Assembly (NCBI GenBank): GCA_020697025.1
Contig: JAJFBO010000001.1
Span: 1 to 20,734 of the forward strand
Origin: Burkholderiales bacterium
Lineage (GTDB): Bacteria > Pseudomonadota > Gammaproteobacteria > Burkholderiales > UBA11063
Length of the DNA: 20,734 bases
Reading direction: 5' to 3'
Positions within the stretch are counted from its first letter, which is position 1, and each line of letters begins with the position of its first letter. The notes below the pieces were generated by a model, which was not told where the DNA came from, made no database searches, and saw only the letters and a list, made by a program, of their open reading frames with translations. A program made the translations under genes and the position numbers. Positions 6,293-14,656 of this stretch are shown piece after piece.

Positions 6293-7240
6293 TTAAACTT
6301 CAGATGCTGGGCCCATATAAGTAAAAGGAATAGGATCACACCAATTTGTCGGTTTTCCAATTAACAGGTCAGTAAGTCCATTTTTATCTCCCCGTACAAA
6401 AACATGTATAGGGGTTTGGCCTATATCCTTAAGTTCAATCCCACATTGACCATATGCAAAATATCTTTTACCATTGTATTTAAGATTAGCAGACCAATAA
6501 TTAGTACTTGTGCGAAAGTATGGACCTTGGCCAATTTGAGTAATTTGACTGTTGTCTAATTGTATATTATTAAAACTGGCATGTTTATATTCATCATTAC
6601 TGCTATCCAAAGATAATGTGTCGAATGAACCTAAAATTTCATAAGGTGCATCGTTTTCTACTGTCCAATAAAAGTCATAAGTTGCTCCATGTAAATAATT
6701 GAATGAACCAACAGGCCCCATATCTAACAAATCTGGCTTACAACTACTTTTATCCTCAGGCAATATACTCATAATGGGCTTGTCATCTCCAGCAAATATA
6801 ATCTGTGCGGACAGACTGAACGAGCCAATGTTGCATTGAAATGCGTATGTAGTGGTCGGATCCGCACTTGTTATATACCTTCGGCCCTTATAAATGACAT
6901 CAGCTCTCCAATAATTTGGAATTGCAGCAAAAATTGGATCCACTCTAATAAAATATGGTCCTCGCTGTGGAAGGGTATTTTCTTTTGAATCTAATAGCAG
7001 GTTGTTCCAACTTGCAGTAAGGTTATTTGTTATTGCATCAACTGAACCATAAATAATATTTGATGTATTATTTTGTACTGTCCACCAAAAATCATAATCT
7101 GCTCCACCTGGATAATAAAAATATCCGGAATAGTTGGGCGTTTCAAGATTGAGAATATCATTAGTTGGATAAGAATAAGAGTCTGCATTAACTATATTAA
7201 TTCCTGTAGATAATGCAAGAATAGTTAAAAATGATTTCAT
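6293..7240 (-). CDS. Exported protein of two tandem repeats, passenger of the mobile unit
   Basis: A 315-residue protein with a signal peptide (MKSFLTILALSTGINIVNADS). The mature part is two diverged copies of a module of about 130 residues. Each has a YDF-W/Y-WTV-N opening (ADYDFWWTVQN; ATYDFYWTVEN), then a G-S-D stretch, GPYF followed by NYW-A, then YKGRRY or YNGKRY, an acidic GDDK or GDKN stretch, and a closing cysteine. The repeat suggests a beta-rich extracellular or periplasmic fold. I do not recognise the family and assign no function. It lies wholly between the outer and inner left ends of the mobile unit and so travels with it. The Shine-Dalgarno is weak (AAGAAG). Confidence 0.78.
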   Translation of the reverse strand: MKSFLTILALSTGINIVNADSYSYPTNDILNLETPNYSGYFYYPGGADYDFWWTVQNNTSNIIYGSVDAITNNLTASWNNLLLDSKENTLPQRGPYFIRVDPIFAAIPNYWRADVIYKGRRYITSADPTTTYAFQCNIGSFSLSAQIIFAGDDKPIMSILPEDKSSCKPDLLDMGPVGSFNYLHGATYDFYWTVENDAPYEILGSFDTLSLDSSNDEYKHASFNNIQLDNSQITQIGQGPYFRTSTNYWSANLKYNGKRYFAYGQCGIELKDIGQTPIHVFVRGDKNGLTDLLIGKPTNWCDPIPFTYMGPASEV

Positions 7241-7316
7241 GATTGCTTCTTTTTTAAAATTGGTTTTAGTTAAAATACTTTATAATTTAGAGCTTTAAAT
7301 TAAATAAATAGTCTAA

Positions 7317-7347
7317 ATTATATGAGTATTCTCACTACATGACACAA
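7317..7347 (-). promoter_or_regulatory. Possible promoter spanning the inner IS end
   Basis: Minus strand TTGTGT (7347-7342, across the IS end), 19 bases, TATAAT (7322-7317). It would drive the two-repeat secreted gene, with the -35 supplied by the IS end. The spacer is long, so this is tentative. Confidence 0.27.
7331..7344. repeat. Inner left terminal repeat of the IS remnant
   Basis: CTCACTACATGACA is identical to the first 14 bases of the outer left end at 6079 and inverted relative to the right end at 8144-8157. The transposase reading frame ends at a TAG inside it (7337-7335). Confidence 0.85.
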
Positions 7348-8075
7348 ATTAACTTTTTGCGGTTTTGTTGCAAAGTTAGTTCACTAAAACAAATTGTTAT
7401 TAACTTAATGACTTCTGAAATGCTTTTACTTAATTTTTGTATAAGCAATTCAAAACCACATCTAAAATAGCTATTTTGCTTATAGCCATGTTTTTTTATT
7501 ATAGTGGGTATAATATTTGCCCGGACTAATCCAGTTAAATAACATATAGCAAAGGCTAATACCACTAGTTTATTTAAATTGCCAATTCCTACTTTATCTG
7601 TAAGATGTGTATCATCAAAGTTGAATCTCCGAGTTTTTAAACTGGAGAATAAACACTCAATTCTCTATTCTTTTCTTATATGTAATAAATATAATGGAAT
7701 TGAATATCTAAGCACGCAAACAGATAAAACCAATAGGTTAATATCTTCCTTGCCATACTTCTAATTTGTCCTATCCAGGGCTAAAGTTAATTTACAATTT
7801 TGTAGCTCAAACATGGTAATTATGCATTTAGCTAAGTTGGGCTTGATGATTCTACAGTCATGTACTAACCGCTGGAAGTTCTTGTAAATACTTAATGATT
7901 TAACCTCGCCAAGGCGCAGTGAGTAGTTACTAATTATACTTAGGTTAACATTTCTAGCTTTATGCAACGATAACGTAAAATCAATTACTGGTGCACAATT
8001 ATTCTTATGCACACTTAGGTTATGGTTTAAAATATCTCTCAGCTAAGTAAAATCTGGTTTCATAGTAAAGTTCAT
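7335..8075 (-). pseudogene. Broken IS4-family transposase
   Basis: Reading leftwards from ATG at 8075, the frame gives MNFTMKPDFT, a TAG (8045-8043), then LRDILNHNLSVHKNN and further to LTLALDRTN. A second TAG at 7763-7761 stands where this family has a tryptophan (DRTNW). After it comes YGKEDINLLVLSVCVLRYSI. The middle of the catalytic domain, probably over 100 residues, is then missing. A frameshift near 7655-7665 leads to IECLFSSLKTRRFNFDDTHL and a C-terminal tail ending in the IS end. DRTNW and the E...K part of the YREK signature place it in the IS4 group. It has two nonsense codons, a deletion and a frameshift, so it cannot be functional. Short open frames on either strand here are fragments or shadows. 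Confidence 0.85.
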
Positions 8076-8157
8076 TCTTTCATGGTAGAAAAAACGATAT
8101 AATACAATAAAACTTATGATAGAGCTCATCTTTTTTTATTTTCTGTCATGTAGTGAG

Positions 8158-8166
8158 ATAATTTAT
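8158..8166. repeat. Right copy of 9-bp target-site duplication
   Basis: ATAATTTAT directly follows the right inverted end and is identical to 6070-6078. The stretch 8167-8457 beyond it holds no gene, only AT-rich sequence and the lptD promoter candidate. Confidence 0.8.
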
Positions 8167-8410
8167 TAAAAAGGTACTTAATTTAAAAAATTAGCATAAA
8201 ATTTTAATATAGTATTATATCATTAGTAATAGTTCAAATATATAAGTACTTTAATTTACTTCTTTCCATAATATATGCTTACATAAATAAAGTTATAAAA
8301 GGGAATACAAAACATTAAATAAGTCAGACACTATAGGCCGAAATAAATAAAACTAGAGTCTTAAATCCAAGATACGATATTTGTAATTAGAAGAGAGTAT
8401 AAAGCATTTA

Positions 8411-8419
8411 TGATATAAT
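8411..8419 (+). promoter_or_regulatory. Extended -10 promoter before lptD
   Basis: TGA-TATAAT is a consensus extended -10 element, placed about 40 bases before the lptD start. No good -35 is seen 17 bases upstream, which is normal for the extended class. It may drive the lptD-surA-pdxA cluster. Confidence 0.45.
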
Positions 8420-8457
8420 TATACCTTTGTTTAAACGAAACCTTATTAGTATTTTCT

Positions 8458-10896
8458 ATGAAAAAATTATTGCTATTTATAAAAATTGCTATGCTAAGCT
8501 TGTGTATATCTCCTTTTAGCTATGCTATTTCAAAGAGTGCGGTGTTACAAGACTCTTATAATAAATCAATTAAAGCTGATGAGTTAAACAAAATGATAAA
8601 TCCCAAAGACCCATATCCTGCCTGTAGTGAACGTGATGATTACTGGTTTCAGCAATCTGCTCCAGATAGCGTAAAGCCGGAACCTGCCGATGAGTCAACA
8701 AGTATATTTATCTCTGCAGATCATATAACCGGACAAGAAAGCGGCGCACATTATGCACAAGGTCATGTACAAGCTTATAAAGAAGATAAATCAATTCTTT
8801 CAAGCTGGTTGCAATATGATCAGGCTACTGCTCATGCAACAGCCGGGGGTAACGTAGTATTGTCTCGTCAATTTGATGTGGTAAGCGGGCAATGGATGGA
8901 TTATTATATGGACTTGGATCGAGGAGTGGTGAAGGATGGAGTTGCCAAATCATTCGCTACTGGTATGTATTCTCAAGGTAAGCAAATAAATATTATTAAT
9001 ACCCGGCAGGTTCAAGTACAAAATGGTTCTATTACTTCCTGTGACCCAAAACATCCTGCCTGGGAAATCAGGGCAAAGCAGATAAATCTGGATTACCAGG
9101 ATAGTCAGGGCACTGCAAGGGGTGCAACTTTTTATGCAGAATCAATTCCTGTCTTTGAGATGCCGTTTTGGCAGTTCCCTCTAGGAGGGAGGCGTTCTGG
9201 GTTTTTAACTCCGGAAATTGGTTTCAATAATAATGTTGGCGGTATATTTGGGTTGCCCTATTATTCAAATCTGGCTCCAAATTTTGATAATACTATTGAA
9301 CCAAAGATATATACTGGCGCTGGATTTATGCTAACTGAGGATTTTCGTTATCTAACAGAAAACGGTTCAGGTGATTTTTATACTGAACAAATGCCTAATT
9401 CATATGGCGGAAATTACATAGGTTATCGTAATTACTGGCATCTGATAGATAATCATACTTTAATGCAGGATGTTACAGCAGGCTTTAATTACAACCGGGT
9501 GTCTGATAACAATTATTTTACTGATTTTGGGAATTTTGTATCAGCAGTAGATAATATTAACTTAAACCAATCAATATACCTTAAATATGCACCAAGCTGG
9601 GGATTATTGAGTATTAAGGCACAAGGTTTTCAAACCTTACAGCCACTTGGCATGCCAGCGACAGTACCAATTTATCAGTCATTGCCTCAGCTAAACTTTA
9701 ATATAAACCCGGTAAAGTTGGGTGATACGCCAGTTATGGCTAATTTAACCAGCCAATATACCAATTTTGGTATTTCTGATAATGCCCTGCAAACTGGGCA
9801 AAGGACTGTAATTTATCCAAGCATTAACATGCCTTTAAAGAATGCCTGGGGATCTATAACGCCTAAAGTTGGTTATAACTACACCAATTATCAGCTAAAT
9901 TCATTTTCTTTAGCTCAAAATACGCCAAGTGTAATAAATCGTGGGATACCGATTACATCAATTGATTCAAGCATGGTATTTGAACGTCCGGCATCTTTTG
10001 GATCTTCAACATATGTACAGACTTTAGAGCCAAGGTTGTATTATCTATATATTCCCTCAGTAATGCAAAATAATACACCGACTTTCGATACAGCAACTGC
10101 CTCATACAATATAAATCAGTTATTTAGTGAAAACCGATTTTCTGGTTTCGACAGAATAAATGCTGCAAATGATTTAACGTTTGGAGTAAATTCAAAGCTA
10201 ATTAATGATAATAATGGTGTTCAGATTGCTAATTGGGGAATTGGGTATCGTCAATATCTGGCGGGTTACAATAATCTGTTATATGGTAATTATCAACAGT
10301 ATCAACCCCTGTATCAACCACAACCTAATTTAATTGCTGAGCTTAATAATAATTGGACAAGTACATTAACTACTAATGCAAGTTTGCAATATGATACGGT
10401 ATATCAGCAAATTGATGCTTATTCAGTACAAATGCGTTATAATCCTGATGATTTTAAAGTGCTTACTGCACGGTTTAGTTATCAATACAATATGCCAGTT
10501 TTGTATTATGCGTACACTCCGGGACAGAGCTTTCAATGTCCGCCTGGTCTGCCGTGCATGGAAAACCAATATGCAATTGATTTATCTGGTGAATGGCCTT
10601 TATTTTCTAATAAATGGCTGGTTTCCGGACGGACTAATTATGATTTTACACGAAATCAATGGCTAAATTTCCTGGGGGGGTTGGAATATAATGGTGGCTG
10701 CTGGGCAGTACGTATGGCATATGGTAATTATTTAGCCAATTCAGTAAATTATACATCTACATTCTTTTTGAACTTTGAGCTAAAAGGGCTAGCTGGAGTG
10801 GGTACTGACCCAACCTCATATTTAAAAATGGCAATTCCTGGGTACCTGCCTATAACTAGTGCCCCTGGTTTTGCACCTATTACACAATTGCATTAG
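8458..10896 (+). CDS. lptD: LPS-assembly outer-membrane protein LptD
   Basis: LptD forms, with LptE, the outer-membrane translocon that inserts lipopolysaccharide into the outer leaflet. The 812-residue product has a signal peptide (about residues 1-23). An LptA-like periplasmic jellyroll follows (ISADHITGQESGAHYAQGHV to about residue 200), then the OstA beta-barrel (PFWQFPLGGRRSGFLTPEIGF onward) to the C-terminus. Cysteines in the mature part are C56, C195, C694, C700 and C748. E. coli uses an adjacent Cys-Cys pair at the barrel end to bond two N-terminal cysteines; here that site is GGCWAVR with a single cysteine, C748. No Shine-Dalgarno is visible before the ATG. The start is chosen because the signal peptide begins there. 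surA follows after 12 bases. Confidence 0.96.
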   Translation: MKKLLLFIKIAMLSLCISPFSYAISKSAVLQDSYNKSIKADELNKMINPKDPYPACSERDDYWFQQSAPDSVKPEPADESTSIFISADHITGQESGAHYAQGHVQAYKEDKSILSSWLQYDQATAHATAGGNVVLSRQFDVVSGQWMDYYMDLDRGVVKDGVAKSFATGMYSQGKQINIINTRQVQVQNGSITSCDPKHPAWEIRAKQINLDYQDSQGTARGATFYAESIPVFEMPFWQFPLGGRRSGFLTPEIGFNNNVGGIFGLPYYSNLAPNFDNTIEPKIYTGAGFMLTEDFRYLTENGSGDFYTEQMPNSYGGNYIGYRNYWHLIDNHTLMQDVTAGFNYNRVSDNNYFTDFGNFVSAVDNINLNQSIYLKYAPSWGLLSIKAQGFQTLQPLGMPATVPIYQSLPQLNFNINPVKLGDTPVMANLTSQYTNFGISDNALQTGQRTVIYPSINMPLKNAWGSITPKVGYNYTNYQLNSFSLAQNTPSVINRGIPITSIDSSMVFERPASFGSSTYVQTLEPRLYYLYIPSVMQNNTPTFDTATASYNINQLFSENRFSGFDRINAANDLTFGVNSKLINDNNGVQIANWGIGYRQYLAGYNNLLYGNYQQYQPLYQPQPNLIAELNNNWTSTLTTNASLQYDTVYQQIDAYSVQMRYNPDDFKVLTARFSYQYNMPVLYYAYTPGQSFQCPPGLPCMENQYAIDLSGEWPLFSNKWLVSGRTNYDFTRNQWLNFLGGLEYNGGCWAVRMAYGNYLANSVNYTSTFFLNFELKGLAGVGTDPTSYLKMAIPGYLPITSAPGFAPITQLH

Positions 10897-10908
10897 ACTG
10901 TTTAAATT

Positions 10909-12372
10909 ATGAAATTAAAATTTATTTTATGTACTTTCTGCTTTAGCTTGGCTTTTGCAGTTAATAATAGTCCATTAGGCGTGTCATCTTCTGGAATGCC
11001 TGATATTCCCACTTCTTCTAAAAAGCAGGCGGTTATACTTAACGAATCAGGTATTGAATCATCACCTAGCCTAAATAAAGGCCAGACAAAAATACCTCTT
11101 AGTCCATCACAGGCTTTGAAACTACAATCCCAAAAAATAAATTTGGTAAACAAAGTAGTTGCTTTTGTTAATAAAAGTGTGATCACTTCAAGTCAGGTTG
11201 ATGCAATGGTCACCCAAACATTGCAAAATTTTAAGCAAAAAGGCGTAACAAACCCTAACATGAATGATATCCGCTCTAAGGTGCTTGAGCAATTAATTAT
11301 GCAGCAAATTCAGTTAGATATGGCAAGCCATGCGGGAATTAAAACTAATGATATTGAAATTAATGATGCTATCAACAATATGGCAAAATCACAGAATATA
11401 ACGCCTGATATTTTAAAAAGTAACCTGGCTAAACAAGGAATTACTTATGAAGCTTTTCGTAATCAACTACAAAAACAGATAATTATGGAAAAGCTTAAAC
11501 AGCGTGAGGTTGATAGCCGGATTGTGGTTAATGATGATGAAGTAAATCGTATATTAAACAGTGAGGCATATAAAAACCGGGTAGATTATCGGCTATCCAT
11601 GATTAGTATCACGATTCCAGAGCAGGCTACAAGCGATATGATCCGCCAAAAACAGGATTTGGCAAATAGGGCTTATAATGAATTAAAGACGGGAATATCT
11701 TTTGAGAAAGTCGCAGTTAAATATTCTAATGCGCCTAATGCTTTAGCTGGGGGTGATTTAGGCTGGCGAAGTAGTGCGGCATTACCGCCTATTATTTCTG
11801 ATAGTTTAAAAAACTTAGTTGCAGGGGGTTATACTAATGTTATTAAATTACCTGTTGGATTTTTTATATTTAAAGTTAATGAAACGAAAAAACATGGAAC
11901 AATACAAATTGTCAAACAATATCGTGTACGACATATTTTGATAAAAGTAAATGAAAATACAAGTGATGATGAAGCACGGCAAAAGATTATTGATATAAAA
12001 GCCAAATTGGATAAAAACAAGAATGACCTGGCAAAACTAAATGCTGATTTTGTCAAATATGCCAGGCAATATTCTGAAGATACCAGTAGTATTAATGGGG
12101 GTGATATTAGCTGGGTGAGCCATAATGATACGGTGCCGGCATTTGAACAAGCTATTCTGAAAACTCCGGTTGGGGTAGTGAGCAATCCAATTCGTACTCC
12201 TTTTGGCTGGCATATTTTACAAGTATTAGATATTAGGAATTCCAATCAGACTAATGATAGGGAGAAATCTGATATCCGCCAGGAGTTACGTGAAACAAAG
12301 GGCGCCATGATTTATACACAGTGGCTTCGGGATATACGAGAAATGGCATATGTTAAGATAAATGATGAATAA
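10909..12372 (+). CDS. surA: Periplasmic chaperone and peptidyl-prolyl isomerase SurA
   Basis: SurA escorts outer-membrane proteins, LptD among them, through the periplasm. The 487-residue product has a signal peptide ending near AFA. A polar Ser/Pro/Gln-rich linker of about 55 residues follows, then the SurA N domain (VNKVVAFVNKSVITSSQVDAMV onward). Two parvulin domains come last: the first about residues 222-325 (ALAGGDLGWRSSAALPP), the second about 337-445 (YRVRHILIKVNE, then SINGGDISWVSHNDTVPAFE). A final helix region follows. It is about 60 residues longer than the E. coli protein because of the linker. No Shine-Dalgarno is obvious; the 12-base gap from lptD suggests coupled translation. 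The neighbourhood with lptD and pdxA is conserved in proteobacteria. Confidence 0.96.
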   Translation: MKLKFILCTFCFSLAFAVNNSPLGVSSSGMPDIPTSSKKQAVILNESGIESSPSLNKGQTKIPLSPSQALKLQSQKINLVNKVVAFVNKSVITSSQVDAMVTQTLQNFKQKGVTNPNMNDIRSKVLEQLIMQQIQLDMASHAGIKTNDIEINDAINNMAKSQNITPDILKSNLAKQGITYEAFRNQLQKQIIMEKLKQREVDSRIVVNDDEVNRILNSEAYKNRVDYRLSMISITIPEQATSDMIRQKQDLANRAYNELKTGISFEKVAVKYSNAPNALAGGDLGWRSSAALPPIISDSLKNLVAGGYTNVIKLPVGFFIFKVNETKKHGTIQIVKQYRVRHILIKVNENTSDDEARQKIIDIKAKLDKNKNDLAKLNADFVKYARQYSEDTSSINGGDISWVSHNDTVPAFEQAILKTPVGVVSNPIRTPFGWHILQVLDIRNSNQTNDREKSDIRQELRETKGAMIYTQWLRDIREMAYVKINDE

Positions 12373-13345
12373 ACCAATTATTGTAATTACCATGGGTGAA
12401 CCAGGTGGCATTGGCGCAGATATCTGCCTGGATATTCCACTTATTAATAATTTTACTTTAATAATTATTGGTGATTTGCAGCTACTCAAAAATAGAGCAT
12501 TATTGTTAAATAAGCCAAGAGTATTTCGTCAGATACAAATGAATGAAATTATAGCTAAGACTGCATCTGCTAATAGTAATGAAATTTTAGTTTTACATGT
12601 TGATTGTCCAATTTTAGATACAGTAGGAGCCTTATATAGTCAAAATGCAGCATATGTTTTACAGTTACTGGATATTGCCGCTAATTTATGTGAAAAGGGT
12701 GTAGCCAGTGCAATGGTTACAGCGCCCATTAGTAAAGAAATTATTAATAAAGCTGGATATAAATTCTCCGGTCATACCGAATATCTGGCTGAAAAATTTG
12801 CTTGTAAAAAAGTGGTTATGATGTTGGCAAATCCATTGATGAAAGTTACACTTTTAACTACACATTTACCTTTAAAAGACGTAGCTGCAGAGATCACCCG
12901 CGATAATATTGAGCAAACATTACATATAATAGTTGAGTTCTTTAGGGTTTACTATAAAATTGATAATCCAAGAATTGGTATATGCGGCTTAAACCCGCAT
13001 GCTGGTGAAGGTGGATATCTGGGTATGGAAGAAGTTGAAATAATTAATCCGGAAATTAAGAAGTGGCAGGATATGGGTTACAATATTTCAGGAGCATATC
13101 CGGCAGATACAATTTTTAACAGCCTAAATGATTTTGATGTGATTTTAGCAATGTATCATGATCAAGGCTTGCCAGTTTTAAAATATGCAGATTTTGATAA
13201 TGGTATAAATATAACGTTAGGCTTGCCAATTTTACGGGTATCGGTTGACCATGGTACTGCCTTAAGCCTGGCGGGCACTGGTTTAGCCAGGGGGGATAGC
13301 TTAATATATGCAATCAACCAGGCAATGCGTTTAACTAATTGCTAA
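12362..13345 (+). CDS. pdxA: 4-hydroxythreonine-4-phosphate dehydrogenase PdxA
   Basis: PdxA oxidises 4-phosphohydroxy-L-threonine with NAD in the DXP-dependent pathway to pyridoxal phosphate. The 327-residue protein is full length. Opening TMGEPGGIGADI, TAPISKE (substrate region) and GHTEYLA are present. The three metal-binding histidines are H168 (TTHLP), H213 (GLNPHAGEGG) and H266 (AMYHDQG), and VSVDHGTALSLAGTG is near the end. The ATG at 12362 overlaps the end of surA by 11 bases; a second in-frame ATG follows at once (12365). No Shine-Dalgarno stands out, so translation is probably coupled to surA. In many gammaproteobacteria rsmA follows; here a phosphofructokinase gene does. Confidence 0.97.
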   Translation: MMNKPIIVITMGEPGGIGADICLDIPLINNFTLIIIGDLQLLKNRALLLNKPRVFRQIQMNEIIAKTASANSNEILVLHVDCPILDTVGALYSQNAAYVLQLLDIAANLCEKGVASAMVTAPISKEIINKAGYKFSGHTEYLAEKFACKKVVMMLANPLMKVTLLTTHLPLKDVAAEITRDNIEQTLHIIVEFFRVYYKIDNPRIGICGLNPHAGEGGYLGMEEVEIINPEIKKWQDMGYNISGAYPADTIFNSLNDFDVILAMYHDQGLPVLKYADFDNGINITLGLPILRVSVDHGTALSLAGTGLARGDSLIYAINQAMRLTNC

Positions 13346-13364
13346 TGAACAAAGGATAAAAAGA

Positions 13365-14621
13365 ATGCAAAATGCAATATATGCCCAATCCGGCGGGGTA
13401 ACTTCAGTTATTAATGCTTCTGCTTGTGGAGTAATTACAGCGTGTCTTGAAAATTCGGATAAAATTGGTACATTATATGCTGCAGAAAATGGTATTTTAG
13501 GGGTCTTGCATGAGCAGTTAATTGATATAAGTTACGAAAGCTCTGCTGATATTGCCAAATTACGTCATACGCCTGGCGGAGCGTTTGGATCATGTCGTTA
13601 CAAATTAAAAGGCTTAGAGCAAAACCGTCTTGAATATGAACGCCTGATTGAAATATTTAGGGCTTATGATATTGGTTATTTTTTTTATAATGGAGGTAAT
13701 GACTCTGCCGATACTTGCCTTAAAGTATCTCAAATAGCGGATGAACTTGGGTATCCGATTAAAGCCATACATATTCCTAAGACAATTGATAATGACTTAG
13801 TTGTAACAGATAATTGCCCGGGGTTTGGGTCGGTTGCCAAATATATTGCTACATCTATATGTGAGGCTGGTTTTGATTTAGAGTCCATGTGTTTAACTTC
13901 GACTAAAGTATTTATATTAGAAGTAATGGGGCGTAATGCAGGCTGGATTGCGGCTTCTAGCGGATTAGCAAGTAGTAATGAGAGTGAAGCTCCACATATT
14001 ATTTTATTTCCGGAAATAGTCTTTGATGAAGATTTATTTATAACTAAAGTAGATACGATAGTTAAGATGTATGGCTATTGTGTAATAACTGTATCTGAGG
14101 GAATTAAAAATAAATCCGGTGAATTAATAAGCAATTCGCAACAAGTTACTGATGATTTTGGGCATAAACAATTAGGAGGCGTAGCGCCAATTATTGCGGA
14201 CATTGTTAAAAGACGCTTAAACCTTAAATATCACTGGGCGGTTGCAGATTATTTACAGCGTTCAGCCAGACATATTTCATCAGCTATTGATGTAGAACAG
14301 GCTTATGCTTTAGGTTTTACTGGGGTTAAATTGGCACTTATAGGGCACAATGCTATTATGCCCTATATTAAACGTATCTCGCAGGAGCCATATGGTTGGG
14401 AGATAGATTATGCTCCTTTGACAGAGATTGCCAACAAAGAAAAGCAAATGCCGCGAGATTTTATTACACAAGATGGGTTTCATATTACGAATAAATGCCG
14501 TGATTATTTATTGCCGCTAATTATGGGTGAGGATTTTCCACCATTTATAAACGGGTTACCTGATTATGTGCGGTTAAAAAAGCATAAGGTACAACCTAAA
14601 CTGCCAGCTTTTGGCAGTTGA
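13365..14621 (+). CDS. pfp: Pyrophosphate-dependent 6-phosphofructokinase
   Basis: It catalyses the reversible phosphorylation of fructose 6-phosphate using pyrophosphate in place of ATP. The 418-residue protein has the phosphofructokinase fold. The PPi-type signatures are D113 in NGGNDSADT (ATP enzymes have glycine there, GGDGS) and K139 in PKTIDND (ATP enzymes have PGTIDND). D142 in that motif is the catalytic base. MGRNAGWIAA and PEIVF are further family motifs. AAAGGA lies eight bases before the ATG. The gene follows pdxA by 19 bases. The phosphoryl-donor call rests on two residues known to decide it in the family. A CTGCCA/TGGCAG hairpin (14601-14617) sits at its very 3' end, without a T-run. 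Confidence 0.92.
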   Translation: MQNAIYAQSGGVTSVINASACGVITACLENSDKIGTLYAAENGILGVLHEQLIDISYESSADIAKLRHTPGGAFGSCRYKLKGLEQNRLEYERLIEIFRAYDIGYFFYNGGNDSADTCLKVSQIADELGYPIKAIHIPKTIDNDLVVTDNCPGFGSVAKYIATSICEAGFDLESMCLTSTKVFILEVMGRNAGWIAASSGLASSNESEAPHIILFPEIVFDEDLFITKVDTIVKMYGYCVITVSEGIKNKSGELISNSQQVTDDFGHKQLGGVAPIIADIVKRRLNLKYHWAVADYLQRSARHISSAIDVEQAYALGFTGVKLALIGHNAIMPYIKRISQEPYGWEIDYAPLTEIANKEKQMPRDFITQDGFHITNKCRDYLLPLIMGEDFPPFINGLPDYVRLKKHKVQPKLPAFGS

Positions 14622-14656
14622 CACGTGAACAAAAGATTTGGACCAAGGAGTATGTA

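Larger units (their letters stand above)
6079..8157. mobile_element. IS4-type transposed unit with a passenger gene and a decayed transposase
   Basis: The unit of 2,079 bases is bounded by CTCACTACATGACAGAA (6079-6095) and its exact complement (8141-8157), with a 9-bp duplication outside. A third copy of the end, CTCACTACATGACA, sits inside at 7331-7344 in the left orientation. So the right part (7331-8157) is an IS remnant with both ends. The left part (6079-7330) holds a secreted-protein gene and an extra left end. Target duplications of about 9-12 bp are usual in the IS4 superfamily. The inner left end is not flanked by a matching duplication, which shows that the last movement used the outer pair. 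It now lacks an intact transposase and could move only with one supplied elsewhere. Bases 6096-6292 hold no recognisable gene. Confidence 0.8.

Noticed and set aside
7322..7330. Target duplication for the inner IS end
   Set aside because: The nine bases before the inner left end (ATGAGTATT) do not match those after the right end; only the outer pair has a matching duplication.
7579..7764. Plus-strand ORF within the IS remnant
   Set aside because: It is antisense to recognisable transposase sequence on the other strand.
10376..10666. Second ORF inside the LptD barrel region
   Set aside because: It is a shadow in another frame of lptD, with no start signal and no family resemblance.
10902..11186. 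Minus-strand ORF over the surA start
   Set aside because: Antisense to the SurA signal peptide and linker; no Shine-Dalgarno or recognisable product.
11829..12245. Minus-strand ORF opposite the second SurA parvulin domain
   Set aside because: Composition mirrors the coding strand; it is a shadow of a gene with clear domains.
14618..14656. Longer UbiX start at 14618
   Set aside because: It would overlap pfp and add residues unlike the family; AAGGAG sits exactly before the TTG at 14657.
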